DNA from: Cardiocondyla obscurior
Lineage: Eukaryota > Arthropoda > Insecta > Hymenoptera > Formicidae
Assembly: GCF_019399895.1 (NCBI RefSeq)
Contig: NC_091873.1
Span: 2,116,001-2,180,000, forward strand
Direction: 5' to 3'
Length of the DNA: 64,000 bases
A program made the translations under genes and the position numbers. The notes beneath the pieces were generated by a model. The model was not told the DNA's origin and ran no database searches. It saw nothing but the letters and a program-made list of their open reading frames with translations. How positions within the stretch are numbered: the first letter of the stretch is position 1; the number at the start of each line of letters is the position of its first letter. Shown here piece after piece: positions 54,661 to 64,000 of this stretch.

Positions 54661-55254
54661 ACCAATCGTTGTGCCGATTGCATAGCAACGCGATCGAATT
54701 AGGGCAAACCGAAATCGAACCAATCAAACCGAAAATCTAATTGGGTAAGGTACAGTCCGCTACAAACGTCCATCTAGCAAAACGAAAGCGAGAAAAACCC
54801 GTATTGAAAAAGAAAAATAACTTCTTCATTATCTGATCTTAATTAATTTCGAATGATATAAAACATTTTTTTAATAATTTAAGAAATTTCCGAAAGTATA
54901 ATTTTTAAAAGTAACATTAAGTTCAATTCTTCAAATATTACAATTTAAATTAAATATATTAATTTTTTAAGAACGTAGTATAAATTATTAAATTGCAGTA
55001 CACGTAATCTCGTTTATTATACTTTATGTTTAATAAAACTTTCTACAATCGCCATTTTTTTAAATATTAAACAAAATAAAAAGGAATTAAGTAAGAGTTT
55101 AAAAAAATCCTAATATTTCATAAAAGATCATGCATTATCAACCGTGCGACTTTTTCCGTTCGCCATTGTGTAATATACCGACCATCCATAAATGCGGCAA
55201 TGAGGGCACGTATAAACGTATAATGCGATGTGTATTAAAGCCGAATGACGACGG

Positions 55255-55327
55255 TGACGTTGATGTCTATGTCGATGTCGACGTCGACGCCGATGTCGAT
55301 GTCGACGTCGACGTCAACGTCGACGGC
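55255..55327. repeat. GTCGAY hexamer repeat with 24-bp higher-order unit
   Basis: Hexamers of GTCGAT/GTCGAC are arranged in two near-identical 24-mers (55271-55294 and 55295-55318) and a partial third. In one plus-strand frame it reads as Asp-Val repeats inside an 84-codon ORF, which is probably a by-product of the repeat. Confidence 0.85.
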
Positions 55328-56307
55328 GTAATATTACGTCTTATGTTTAACATCTCGTCGCACGTTACGCTCTCGCGATCGTGAAAACGCTCGTAAAGTT
55401 CCCATATACTTTAAACTCTAGTAAAAAAAAAAGAAGAAGAAGGCGATCGCGATTGCCCTGTTTAACGCATTTTAAAGCCCGAAAAGTGCCAATATTCGCG
55501 AAAATTGTCGGACTACCTTAAATAAGAATTTATCTTACAAGTTTCACCTATCCAAACCAACATTGTGATACGAAAATAAACTCTCCGAAAAAGTAATAAA
55601 TATGGTTTTTTCGTTTTTTTTTTTTTAGCAAAATGTGTTTGTCAAAAAGTGCATTATCAAGTAAAAAAATATAATATCGAGAAATGGAAACACGTAATCA
55701 TATAGACAACACGTTTCTCTATAAAATTTCGCGGTGTTTAATATTTATCCAGTTGAGTTCGGAGATAATAAATTACGGTTCAATCATGTTTATTTTACCA
55801 CGGCACGCTATTAATTATTTCCCGACAATTAATTATCCTCAACATTCCTTCGTTATTAATTATCATTACGCTCCGGAACGGCGAAGATAATATCGACCGA
55901 CTTAAACTCTCACCATCATCTTATCTAATGCTCTAAGCAGAGAATCATTATCCTTCTGTTATAAAATATAAACGGCATAATCGAATTGTCTTTCTATTTT
56001 ACGTTTCCTATTTTTTTGTTTCTTTTTTTGTATTTTTTTATATTCTTTTTTTATCTCGATCATTGATTAATTATACGAGAGAACGGAGATGACTTTTTCG
56101 TACGTCGTTTGACACACGACAAATATTATATAAGGTTTCAAAAGTAAACCATAGTAAATATCAAACAAGATACGCATATTCCTCCGTCGAGAAACGAGAT
56201 ATTTTACGAGCGACTCTTTCACATCCATAAGGCTTCCGGATCTTTGCTACACACCATATCATGCTTTTTCCCTTCTTTGTTGACAAACCGTAGCCCGGTA
56301 TCTTTCC

Positions 56308-56363
56308 AAAACGCGAGAAACGTGAAAAACGCGAGAAACGTGAAAAACGCGAATAAACGTTGA
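56308..56363. repeat. 18-bp minisatellite, about three units
   Basis: AAAACGCGAGAAACGTGA occurs twice exactly (56308-56325, 56326-56343) and once with changes to 56363. The minus-strand frame shows a repeated FFTFLA peptide, which is a consequence of the repeat. Confidence 0.85.
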
Positions 56364-56678
56364 TAAACGTCTGTTAAAAAATTTTTTTTTATCGTATAAT
56401 TTCTTGCCAAATTTTTATTAATATATATTAACCGATATTAAGAATAAATTTTTTTTTTTAATGGATAATGATTTAAAAGGATTTTTTTTATGGATATGAA
56501 CAATTTAAACAAAAATTGGATACTAGGACTGGGAGCGCGTTTTCTTAAATATTTTAACTGCCGCGGCGAATCGCGATAAAAATTGAATAATTGGTAAAAT
56601 TTTAAACAATTAATAAAACTTGCCAGTAGCCGACGTGTTGCTTCAATTCATTTGTGGCTTTCGGACGCAACTTTTTTC

Positions 56679-56718
56679 TCCTTCCCTCCTTCCCTCCTTC
56701 TGTCCTTCCCTCCTTCTG
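56679..56718. repeat. Pyrimidine-rich CTCCTTCC repeat
   Basis: An 8-bp pattern, with a 16-bp variant ending CTTCTG seen twice, makes a short polypyrimidine minisatellite. Confidence 0.8.
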
Positions 56719-57124
56719 TGGCAGCATTCTGAGTTATCCTAACGTGCTGCGTGTATATCCTCTGTGCACTTTACACTATCATTGATTTTTATTATAATCA
56801 CCATCACTCGAGAGACAAACGACCGAATAAATTATGACTGATTACCGCGACGATATTTAACGATTAAAAACGCGACGGACAGTCCCTTATTGTTCGAGTG
56901 TACCCTTCTCGACCATCGTGGTACTATTTTCTTCCAAGTCTTCGATCTTCACTCGAGTCGTCCTCGACGTCGAGACAAGAAGCTGGCTGCGACGTGAAAA
57001 TGAGCGAGGTCCATGCGTCACGTTTGAATCTCCAATCAACATCCTTGGCGAAATTACCGACGTCGAGAGGCTTTTCAGGAACGAGACAAGAAACTTAATC
57101 GCGATGTAGACGGCAACCGAGGTG

Positions 57125-58074
57125 CAATCTCTATTGTTGGAGTCTCATGCAACGGTAAGATGGCAGACATCAGGCGCGAGCGAGCGAACGGCGACTGAAG
57201 CGAGTTGCGATACGTCGAACGCGACGCCCCTTTCAGATCGAAGCGCGTGCCAGCTGATCACTTCTCTCGAAACACTGGGCGAAATAATGCGCGACTTTCA
57301 GCAGTAAGTTCTATTGTCGAACACCCGCGCAACAGTAAGATGGCGGTCGTCAGGAACTCGCGAGCGGACGGCGAAAGTGACGCCAGCCGCGACGCCCCCT
57401 TCAGAGTACGTTCAGAATGTTCCGTACGCTTCTTTGTTCCGTTCGCGATATGTTCCGAATCACTTTTTTGAAGCACACGGCACGAAGCGATGATGAGTAC
57501 AAGTCCACTAGAGTTCAGGAAGTAACTGTCCGTTTCCGAGTCGACGGCGTCGACGCTCGTTCGTGCGAAACACTTCCTATGCGCGGGCGAAATAACGCGC
57601 TGTTGCGGAGTGATAAAAAAGACACCCACACGCCCGAAGCTCTGCAGCCGGACTGAAGTGACCGTGAAATGTTTCGACGATGATTGGCGGAAAGAGGTAG
57701 GGTGGGAGAATTTCGAGCGATATACCTTTTGGGACCGCGACGTGCTGAACGCGGCGCCCCCTTCAGATTACTTTAAGAATATTTCATACGCATCGTTCGC
57801 GATATACTCTGAATCACTTTTTCGAAGCGCACAGCACGAAGCGACGGCGAGTACGCGTCCACTAGATTTCAGAAAGTAACTGTCCGTTTTCGAGTCAACG
57901 ACGTTGACACTCGTTCGTACGAAACACTTCCTATGTGCGAGCGAAATAACGCGTTGTTGCAGAGCGATAAAAAACGCGTCCTCACACCCGAGGCTCTGCA
58001 GCCGAACTGAAGTGACCGTGAAATGTTTCGACGGTAATTGGAGGAAGGAGGTAGGGTGGGAGGAATTTCGAGCA
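57125..58074. repeat. Diverged local tandem array (three partial units)
   Basis: Unit B (57389-57719) and unit C (57751-58073) align along about 325 bp at an offset of roughly 355-362 bp, with mostly transition differences. A shorter unit A (57131-57235) aligns with 57311-57403 at an offset near 180 bp. Each unit has a GCGRCGCCCC(C)TTCAG block; A and B also carry AAGATGGC. ORFs run through the array on both strands, but differences between the minus-strand copies are largely amino-acid changing, so there is no sign of protein conservation. Confidence 0.8.
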
Positions 58075-58188
58075 TTACGCTTTCGAGGAAAAAGAAACGA
58101 CTGCGAGAGAAAGCGAGACAAGTGATAGACTCGATCGTCGTTTAGAAATCATCTGTCTTCTAGAAATAAGTGCCTAACATATACGAAG

Positions 58189-58210
58189 AACGCGAACTTT
58201 AGTTCGCGTT
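58189..58210. repeat. Perfect 10-bp hairpin between the two duplicated regions
   Basis: AACGCGAACT, TT, then AGTTCGCGTT is an uninterrupted palindrome. It sits between the 57-58 kb tandem array and the duplicated exon cassette. Confidence 0.6.
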
Positions 58211-58510
58211 AACTAAATTCTCGAAAATCGAGCTCGGCGAGCTTGACGGTCGTACGTCTTTTACATAATCAGAATTTATTTATACCCGAGCGTGTTTTTA
58301 TCGAATGCGAAATGTTAAACTTCTTTTATGGCGAGCCTCAAAAGGCAATTAATTAAACGCAACACGTCGAATATGGATGGAATTACAGCGTGTAATGACG
58401 TAATTATATCGTTAAAAGAAAAAACAATTGTAGAGAAAAATTATTTTTTTGCCTGTAATACAGATTTCCCCATACAAGCGCGGACATTGTAAGAAAAATA
58501 TGCGACTCAC

Positions 58511-58552
58511 CGGTTGATGTGCAGCAGCAGAGTTGACGATACAGCAAGGTGA
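58511..58552 (-). other. Candidate small exon, cassette copy 1 (42 nt)
   Basis: Acceptor TTAATTTTCTGTTACAG (ending at 58553) and strong donor GTGAGT (58510-58505) enclose 42 nt that are open in all three frames. It is homologous to 59298-59339. The preserved length and both flanking splice sites argue that the pair was copied as functional exons. Confidence 0.42.
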
Positions 58553-58666
58553 CTGTAACAGAAAATTAAGAAATATCAATTGTAGAGATGCTGGAAATAT
58601 CCGCTGTCTTAAAAAAAATATTACGTGTCTCTAATTCATTCTTTATTTAAATAAATTAATATTCAC

Positions 58667-58804
58667 CTAAAAGTTGCTCTGCCGACGTATGATGCTCGTC
58701 CCGAGCCTGCTCCTCCTCTCAGTTTGTGTGTCGAGTCATCTTTCCGCGCACAAGTCACTCGCGAACATCCCGACCGTGATTTTACAATCGCGAAAATTAA
58801 TCAC
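58667..58804 (-). other. Candidate alternative first exon, cassette copy 1
   Basis: The 3' end is a donor-like GTGAAT (58666-58661), and the last 50-60 nt match the 123-nt exon of copy 2. Upstream the similarity fades and there is no pyrimidine-rich acceptor, so an own transcription start is more likely than an internal exon. An arthropod-initiator-like TCAGTGA lies at 58807-58801. The 5' boundary is tentative. Confidence 0.27.
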
Positions 58805-59297
58805 TGATCATTTTCGTGCGTTCCTGTCTGGCACTCGCGTTTAGATAAATATCGTATGGCAAAAAAATACGCCCGCATACTAGACGGAACTCCCGAACGG
58901 CCGACGAACCGACTGCGGTTCGTATAATTATTTATATCGGCGTGCGACACAATTTCTCCTTCGAATTTTTATCGGAGCAAAACTCTTGTTTCGCTTAAAT
59001 AAAAATTCAAAGAAGTGCTGAGCTGAAATAGTATCAAGTTAAATTACATACATTTGTATGTAATTTATATTGATATACATAAAAATATAATTAGTTACAC
59101 ATTTTACACGCAAACAAGAAGAGGATTTTTCAATTTAGATTATTTAATTTTGTATTTTATAATCGTATTACACGCCTATGTTTTATTTTATATAATATTA
59201 TTAATTTATTAGATATTTAATTTTTTTAAATTTCCAATATGTATTTCCCACCCGAAATGCTTATACTAAAAACGAAAGAAAAGAGCATGCGACTGAC

Positions 59298-59339
59298 TTG
59301 AACAATGCGCAGCAGCGGAGTTGATGTATCTACGTTGAT
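59298..59339 (-). other. Candidate small exon, cassette copy 2 (42 nt)
   Basis: Acceptor context TTTTTTTTGTTACAG ends at 59340 and the donor is GTCAGT (59297-59292), weaker than consensus. It is the same length (42 nt) as its duplicate at 58511-58552 and shares CAACTC-GCTGCTGC with it. The frame continuing from the last open stretch of the 123-nt exon meets TAG here, which supports a non-coding role. Confidence 0.38.
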
Positions 59340-59509
59340 CTGTAACAAAAAAAATATAAAACATTAATTGTAGAGATGCAATACAAACATTCAATCTTAA
59401 AAAAAAAATGTTAACGCGGTTTTAATTAGTATTTCAAATAAATCTTTAAAAATGAAGTATTCCGTTACGACAAGCTATTAGTTTTATGTTAAGAAAACGT
59501 GATTCTTAC

Positions 59510-59632
59510 CCTGGGGTTGCTCCGCTGATACAGGATGCCTCTCCTAGGCCTCCTCCTCCTCTCAGAATGTCAAGCCTCCAGACCGGCTAGCTTCCTTCCC
59601 AAGTATCTGGCCTTCGTCCTCGCACTGGTCAC
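59510..59632 (-). other. Candidate non-coding exon, cassette copy 2 (123 nt)
   Basis: It is flanked by an acceptor (GGGCTTGTTGCAG ending at 59633) and a strong donor (GTAAGA from 59509). All three frames contain stops, so if transcribed it is UTR or lncRNA. Its 3' half (CTGAGAGGAGGAGGAGG and onward) is clearly related to sequence at 58667-58722, the other cassette copy. The link to the next exon (59298-59339) is inferred from order and strand. Confidence 0.42.
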
Positions 59633-59740
59633 CTGCAACAAGCCCGGATAATTAATAAAAATTACGCGAGTCTGTACAATACTTCTGAAATAATAAGGTC
59701 ACCTCGGAGAGATGAGCGCATAAGTAAGAATGTAGCTTAC

Positions 59741-59900
59741 ATTAAGTAAAGAAGACGTAGCCATAAGTGCTCTCCGCACACGGAGAATAGGGAGGAAAAG
59801 ATAGTTTTCGTGCTGGGAGTTTTCGCGTTGAACGAAAATGCGTATCACTTTCGGCACGGACAACGTGGTTCCGGTGTACATACGTGCGTCTCACTCGACC
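59741..59900 (-). other. Candidate 5' exon upstream of the duplicated cassette
   Basis: On the minus strand a donor-like GTAAGC (59740-59735) follows ATGGCTACGTCTTCTTTACT and four more bases. Splicing to the acceptor at 59633 would make a short frame, MATSSLLN followed by about 20 residues and a TGA in the next exon, so it would act as a uORF rather than a protein. The 5' boundary is not visible; 59900 is nominal. Confidence 0.25.
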
Positions 59901-60007
59901 GCTGGAGAAGGACAGAGCGAGAGTGGGAGTAGTGGGAGAACGTAATCGTGCGCGGCACGTACGCCAGTGCTCTCCCCTCGCTCCTCACCCCCCGCTACCT
60001 CTCACTT

Positions 60008-60025
60008 TCTCTCTCTCTCTCTCTC
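60008..60025. repeat. (CT)n microsatellite
   Basis: Short CT repeat. On the minus strand it is the GA tract upstream of the candidate first exon at 59741-59900 and could be a GAGA-type promoter element. Confidence 0.75.
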
Positions 60026-60099
60026 GCTCACCTCTACATGATTTAACGCGTTATAGAAAATTGTATATGCCGCGAATATTATGCCTTATATTATGACGA

Positions 60100-60179
60100 A
60101 TCCTATCTAAAAAAATTGATGAGAATAATGAATTCGTTTCGATTCTTCCCATCAATTTTTTTTTTTTTTTAGATAGGAT
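60100..60179. repeat. Foldback / long hairpin of 80 bp
   Basis: Arms ATCCTATCT-A(7)-TTGATG (60100-60121) and CATCAA-T(15)-AGATAGGAT (60150-60179) are reverse complements apart from the A/T run length. Pairing continues imperfectly into the loop (about 9 of 15 positions). It could be a small foldback element, a pre-miRNA-like hairpin or a replication-slippage palindrome. Confidence 0.6.
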
Positions 60180-61578
60180 ATTCTCTTAAATACGGAATGA
60201 AAACCATTATTTATTTAAAAGTTAGAATTACTTGAAAGACCGATTTATTAAAATATATGTATATACATATATATGTAATGTTCTTAAACGCAGAGTTTTC
60301 CGTTCAGCCGGCAAGATCCTCAATTATTAATAATTGCGATTTCCATCGCAGCTAATGATCAAGCGATGTAGTCCGGGCGACTTCGCAAAGTCTTAATTTA
60401 TGTTCTGTAACTAAGTTCAGGAAACCGAACGGCTGAATTAACAATCAGGACTACGTCGAATCGGAGTTTACCGGTAAGTTTATCAGAGATTTCGTCCAAT
60501 TCGGGAGTTTCGAATAATCGGGAGGGAAATTGGATCGAGGTCGCAAAAATGAAATAGTATGATTATTCAAGTGGTAACAGCTCTGAGCTCGTTCAGTTCC
60601 ATTCGCGGTGGTTTCAAACGTATTACACAATGATATTTCATTGTTAGAGCGCTATTACGGGGATAGGTGCTAACCATCGTGATCCTGGAGGATCCCTTCG
60701 GGTGCTCTCCATACTAGAATCTCCATGAACAATCGATTTCCTTCTCCCGGCTCAATAAACTCCTCCGTTTAGATACGGCCCGAAACTATGCTCTCCGCGC
60801 TTACGAAAAAATTTCAACAGAAACTAAACGTCTGTAGCTTATGTTTTACATTTTCTTATCCTTAAAAAAAAATTAATCGAGTGATTACTCGAGGCAATTT
60901 ATTTTAATAAATTATTGTGCTCATGAAGCAGTAAACAACGGCGCTTAAGTTCACAATGTGCGAAATCCGTTTTAAACGCGAATGAATTTATGGTAAAAGC
61001 TTATATAACTTACGAGAGCTTTTTGTTCCTCTGATCTTTAAATCATAAGATTACATTGCCGTTTTAATCACACTGTACGCACCTTGCAACTGGTGCAACT
61101 CTCGCGTTCGTATTTAACTTGTAATATTTTTATACACACTAATTGGTACCGCGTAATTTTTCTCGTGAGCAACGGCGGTGATTCAGATCGGTTTCGTAAA
61201 TCATAAAAGCGCATAAATAAGTATTAACGAAGCCGTGGTAAAGTCGGCAGTCGAACGCGATTGTAGAACGTTAACAATTAAGCTTGCGCACCAGGCGAAG
61301 GTAAAAGGATCAATGGACCAGAAGAGACGACCGGTCGATGAATCCCATTCGGTCTATTAACTTCGCTACGATTACGGAGGCCGAGTGCAGTACACCGGAT
61401 TCCGCGAGCGGTCTTCGAAAGCTCGCGTACGGGGAATCGATTCGCATCCGAAGTGTAGCTCGAGGCCCTCGCGGGCATCTGGCACGTTAGCGTCCCTTGC
61501 AAATTGTTATCCCAGTGTCTACCACCGAAGGAAATTCGAGGAATGACCCGAGCCGTGGGATCGGGAGGAAGAGCTCGG

Positions 61579-61594
61579 CTCTCTCTCTCTCTCT
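61579..61594. repeat. (CT)n microsatellite
   Basis: Short uninterrupted CT repeat in a GC-rich stretch. Confidence 0.75.
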
Positions 61595-62138
61595 GCCTTC
61601 TCTCGTAATCTCGCGGCTATTACCTTGTCCGCTTACCTACGTACTCCGCTTTTCCTCCCGCGTGGCTCGATTACCGGTGTAACGCATGGCGGTATCGCGT
61701 TGCAGTAAATTCTGTTAAAGCGAGTTACGTAAACAAACGGATGATACTCACAGCGCGCATCCCTCCTCGCTGCGCGCGATGCAAATGCGCGGTTATAAGA
61801 GTATAACGTTGCAAGCTTTTGCAATTTACTGCCGGCCAAAACTGCGAGCGCTGAAACCTCTTAAACGCCGCTCGGAATTCCCTGGCACTTAAGGCACTCC
61901 TGCCGTAAGCCATAAACATTCAATATTTCAGGCATTCAATGTGCACTATGCCACGTTATATTTATCAAAAGTTGCGCAAGTTCAACCGTATACCGCATTT
62001 CAATGTATTTTAGAATTTCCGTTGCAAGATTCGCAACGCTGCCCGTCGTAAAAACGCTCTAAACTTTAATTTATCAAATTTATCAGGCGTGCGTTCTAAT
62101 TTATAGCGAATGTATTAGCGATTAATCATCTTTATAAG

Positions 62139-62163
62139 AAAAAAAAAAAAAAAAAAAAAAAAA
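62139..62163. repeat. Poly(A) tract of 25
   Basis: Homopolymer in AT-rich DNA. A shorter A(19) run follows at 62766-62784. Confidence 0.85.
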
Positions 62164-63135
62164 CTATACAACTGTATCAGATTGCAAATAAAATTAAATT
62201 TGTGTCCTTTAAAAATTTTAATTTTTAGTGTAATCAAGCTTTCCTTCCTGATTTAATGATCAACACTGATGATTAACGAGCTAAAGTGTCAAACATTTTA
62301 CACTCCCGATTCATTCACTTTCCTATATAGAGAAACATAAGCTTAATCGTTCAACTCTATCCACGCAATCCATCAGTAATCTCTCTCGCTCGGAAGGATA
62401 TGAAGGGTGGCGGGGTGTTACGTTCCCTCCGGGCTGAGAAGGCTCGTTTGCCTAAACACGTTTGGCTGCCGTCACGACGAAAGCCCGTGAATGAGGGTTG
62501 AAGAACAAACGAGCGCACTTTCGCGAAGGACATCTCGAGAGGGTAACCGAGAGCTTTTATCGCCTTCAGAACGACCCTCCCTTTTCCCCGCTCACGTGGT
62601 TTATTTCTTCTGTTTCGGCTGGACCCTTGTCAAATTTCCTGTCAGCGGAAGGCCTCGACCGTTTAGCAGCCAACCCTGACGAATTTGTTTAATCCACCGC
62701 GATCAAACTCGAACTTTATCCTCGAGCTCGAATGTGGCTCAACGAGCGAGGGAGAAAATAAAATTAAAAAAAAAAAAAAAAAAATTGAGCGGGGAAAAAA
62801 CCGCGTCTCTTTCACTCGCTTTTCATTCGAGCTTACGTCAAATCCGGTCCGTTACATTTAATAAACAACGAAGCGCAAAAGGACAAAGGAAATTTGATCG
62901 CCGCCCAATTCTTTTTGCACTTAAATCGTAATTTCGCGAAAATAACTTCCACGAGGTTAACAAGCTGAACGAGCTTTTATGTTTCGGGTTAAATCGACCC
63001 GGCACGAGTCGGTTTGACTTCCGAAATAGTTTTTTTCCGCTCAGGGCGGTCGTCATGGCGGAAGGAAAAAAATAATGTTGAAACCATCTCGCGGGCAGTC
63101 AAAGCTGAAAAATGCAATGAAACATGAGAACGTAC

Positions 63136-63268
63136 CTGAAATAAGCCCCGACCACTTTCCAGGGCTCGCTCCTTATTTAAACATGAATCCCTTTGTACTT
63201 CGTGTTCCAGTCTTGCTGCCAGTCGTACGCACATTTGCAGCACCTCTTGTATTATCTTCGATAAGGTT
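63136..63268 (-). CDS. Weak candidate coding exon, unknown protein
   Basis: On the minus strand a 44-codon frame starting TLSKIIQEVLQMCVRLAARL and ending ESGRGLFQ runs into a good donor (CAG then GTACGT, 63135-63130). The peptide looks helical and amphipathic with normal composition. Against it, the 5' site (CCTTGTTTGAAAG) is a poor acceptor and the plus strand is also open here. I do not recognise a family. Confidence 0.2.
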
Positions 63269-64000
63269 CTTTCAAACAAGGCAATAATTTCGAATTAAAA
63301 ATATCAAATATTGCTAGGCACCACTTCATCAATCAGACAGATTGAGCGATCATTTGCATCTTCGTTCACCGAGAATCAATTCGATCCCTTCTGCTTAAAC
63401 GAAATCGTTTTTGCCACAGAAAAAAGAAAGCGGGAGAGTCTGCAAAGAAAATAAAAACAATTAGACAAATTAAGCGGATGTATACGAACTAGCGCGTTCG
63501 CTTTGTGATAAAATATCCTGAAAGAAATGCACAACCTCGCCGCGCTTTAGAACAAGGTCCTTTATTGAGCCAATATTCGCGGCCACCGGCACTGAATTCA
63601 TACTGGCTTTTTTGTTCTTTTTATTTCCAATAACTCGAACACGGGCGCAACACGGGCTCGCGTAATAGGAAACGTGTAACGCACTTACATTCCGATATTA
63701 CCATGCGATTGCTGTTTTGGGAGAACAGGACAAATTACTCAAATAGTCGCACATAAAAAAGTGTAAAAGCCAATAGAAAAAATCTCAATTTGCGAAGTTA
63801 AAAGATTGCTGTAATTTCTTCACGGACATTGCGACTTTCGCAAATTAAGAATTAAACTGACACTTCTTTTTTTCCTGCCATAACAAATATTAATTCTTAA
63901 AAGAAATAAAATCGGAACGTCTAGTTCACGTTTGAAATTATTTTAATTTCTCTTACAATTATCCTTACTAACGATAAGTTTCGGCCTGTCCATTTCAAAG

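Larger units (their letters stand above)
41000..57100. other. Upstream region of the gamma subunit-like gene: no gene recognised
   Basis: Several GC/CpG-rich islands (41600-42480, 42860-44480, 46020-46440, 49860-50900, 53500-54360) alternate with AT-rich blocks (44750-45450, 46480-47020, 47400-47700, 54800-55120, 55970-56600). The 46-kb island has overlapping 165- and 181-codon frames on opposite strands, as expected where GC content thins out stops. TTTCCCGT/ACGGGAAA at 42624-42643 is a perfect small hairpin. Confidence 0.55.
58496..59590. repeat. Tandem duplication of a two-exon cassette (offset about 785-850 bp)
   Basis: Two copies, about 58496-58735 and 59280-59590, align in order through four blocks: small exon plus its donor flank (GCATATT / GCATGCT side), the acceptor flank TGTAACA, an intronic block containing ATTGTAGAGATGC, and the large-exon block with GTTGCTC-GC-GA and CTCCTCCTCTCAG. 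Similarity is highest in exon-like parts and lower between them, with indels in intronic A/T runs. Confidence 0.7.
60200..64000. other. Distal flank: no supported gene except one weak exon candidate
   Basis: AT-rich DNA with GC islands at 61250-61900 and 62380-63250. A minus-strand 74-codon frame (61278-61502) and paired frames at 62490-62690 have no recognised domain. Confidence 0.55.

Overview
The window is eukaryotic, intron-rich DNA, most likely from a hymenopteran insect and possibly an ant. This is inferred from the AT-rich background broken by GC-rich islands, CpG that does not look depleted, GT-AG introns of tens of kilobases and many short A/T tracts. The species cannot be fixed from the sequence alone. 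No operons, rRNA, tRNA, CRISPR array or intact transposon was found. Almost all open frames of 60-200 codons look like chance frames: they overlap on both strands, end in homopolymers and resemble no family I recognise.

One gene is clear, on the minus strand. Exon 1 (40447-40678) and exon 2 (9669-9786) encode the N-terminal part of a claudin-fold membrane protein of the voltage-dependent calcium channel gamma subunit / stargazin (TARP-like) family. They give the start codon, transmembrane segment 1 and the first extracellular loop with the W / GLF / C / C signature. The junction is phase-compatible (1 + 2 nt), both sites are canonical, and an in-frame stop lies 13 codons upstream of the ATG. 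Exon 2 ends in phase 2. The exons for transmembrane segments 2-4 were not found and presumably lie beyond base 1. Intron 1 is about 30.7 kb and at least 9.67 kb of intron 2 is present, so about 63% of the window is intron of this gene.

Layout: 1-9668 intron 2 (partial); 9669-9786 exon 2; 9787-40446 intron 1, holding a 187-bp MITE-like element, a 91-bp tandem duplication and several hairpins; 40447-40678 exon 1; 40679-about 41000 probable 5' UTR or promoter side with two short uORFs; 41000-57100 upstream DNA with GC islands and simple repeats; 57120-58075 a diverged tandem array carrying CTCF-like and Pho/YY1-like motifs; 58500-59750 a tandemly duplicated cassette with matching splice-site-flanked small exons on the minus strand, probably non-coding (alternative 5' UTR exons or a lncRNA); 59750-64000 flanking DNA with an 80-bp foldback and one weak candidate exon near 63.2 kb.

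The most interesting region is 57.1-59.7 kb. It holds two adjacent local tandem duplications, one with duplicated exon-like units. It lies 18 kb upstream of the channel gene on the same strand and could be its distal promoter and 5' leader, but the link is inference. I found no evidence for a wholly new biological system.
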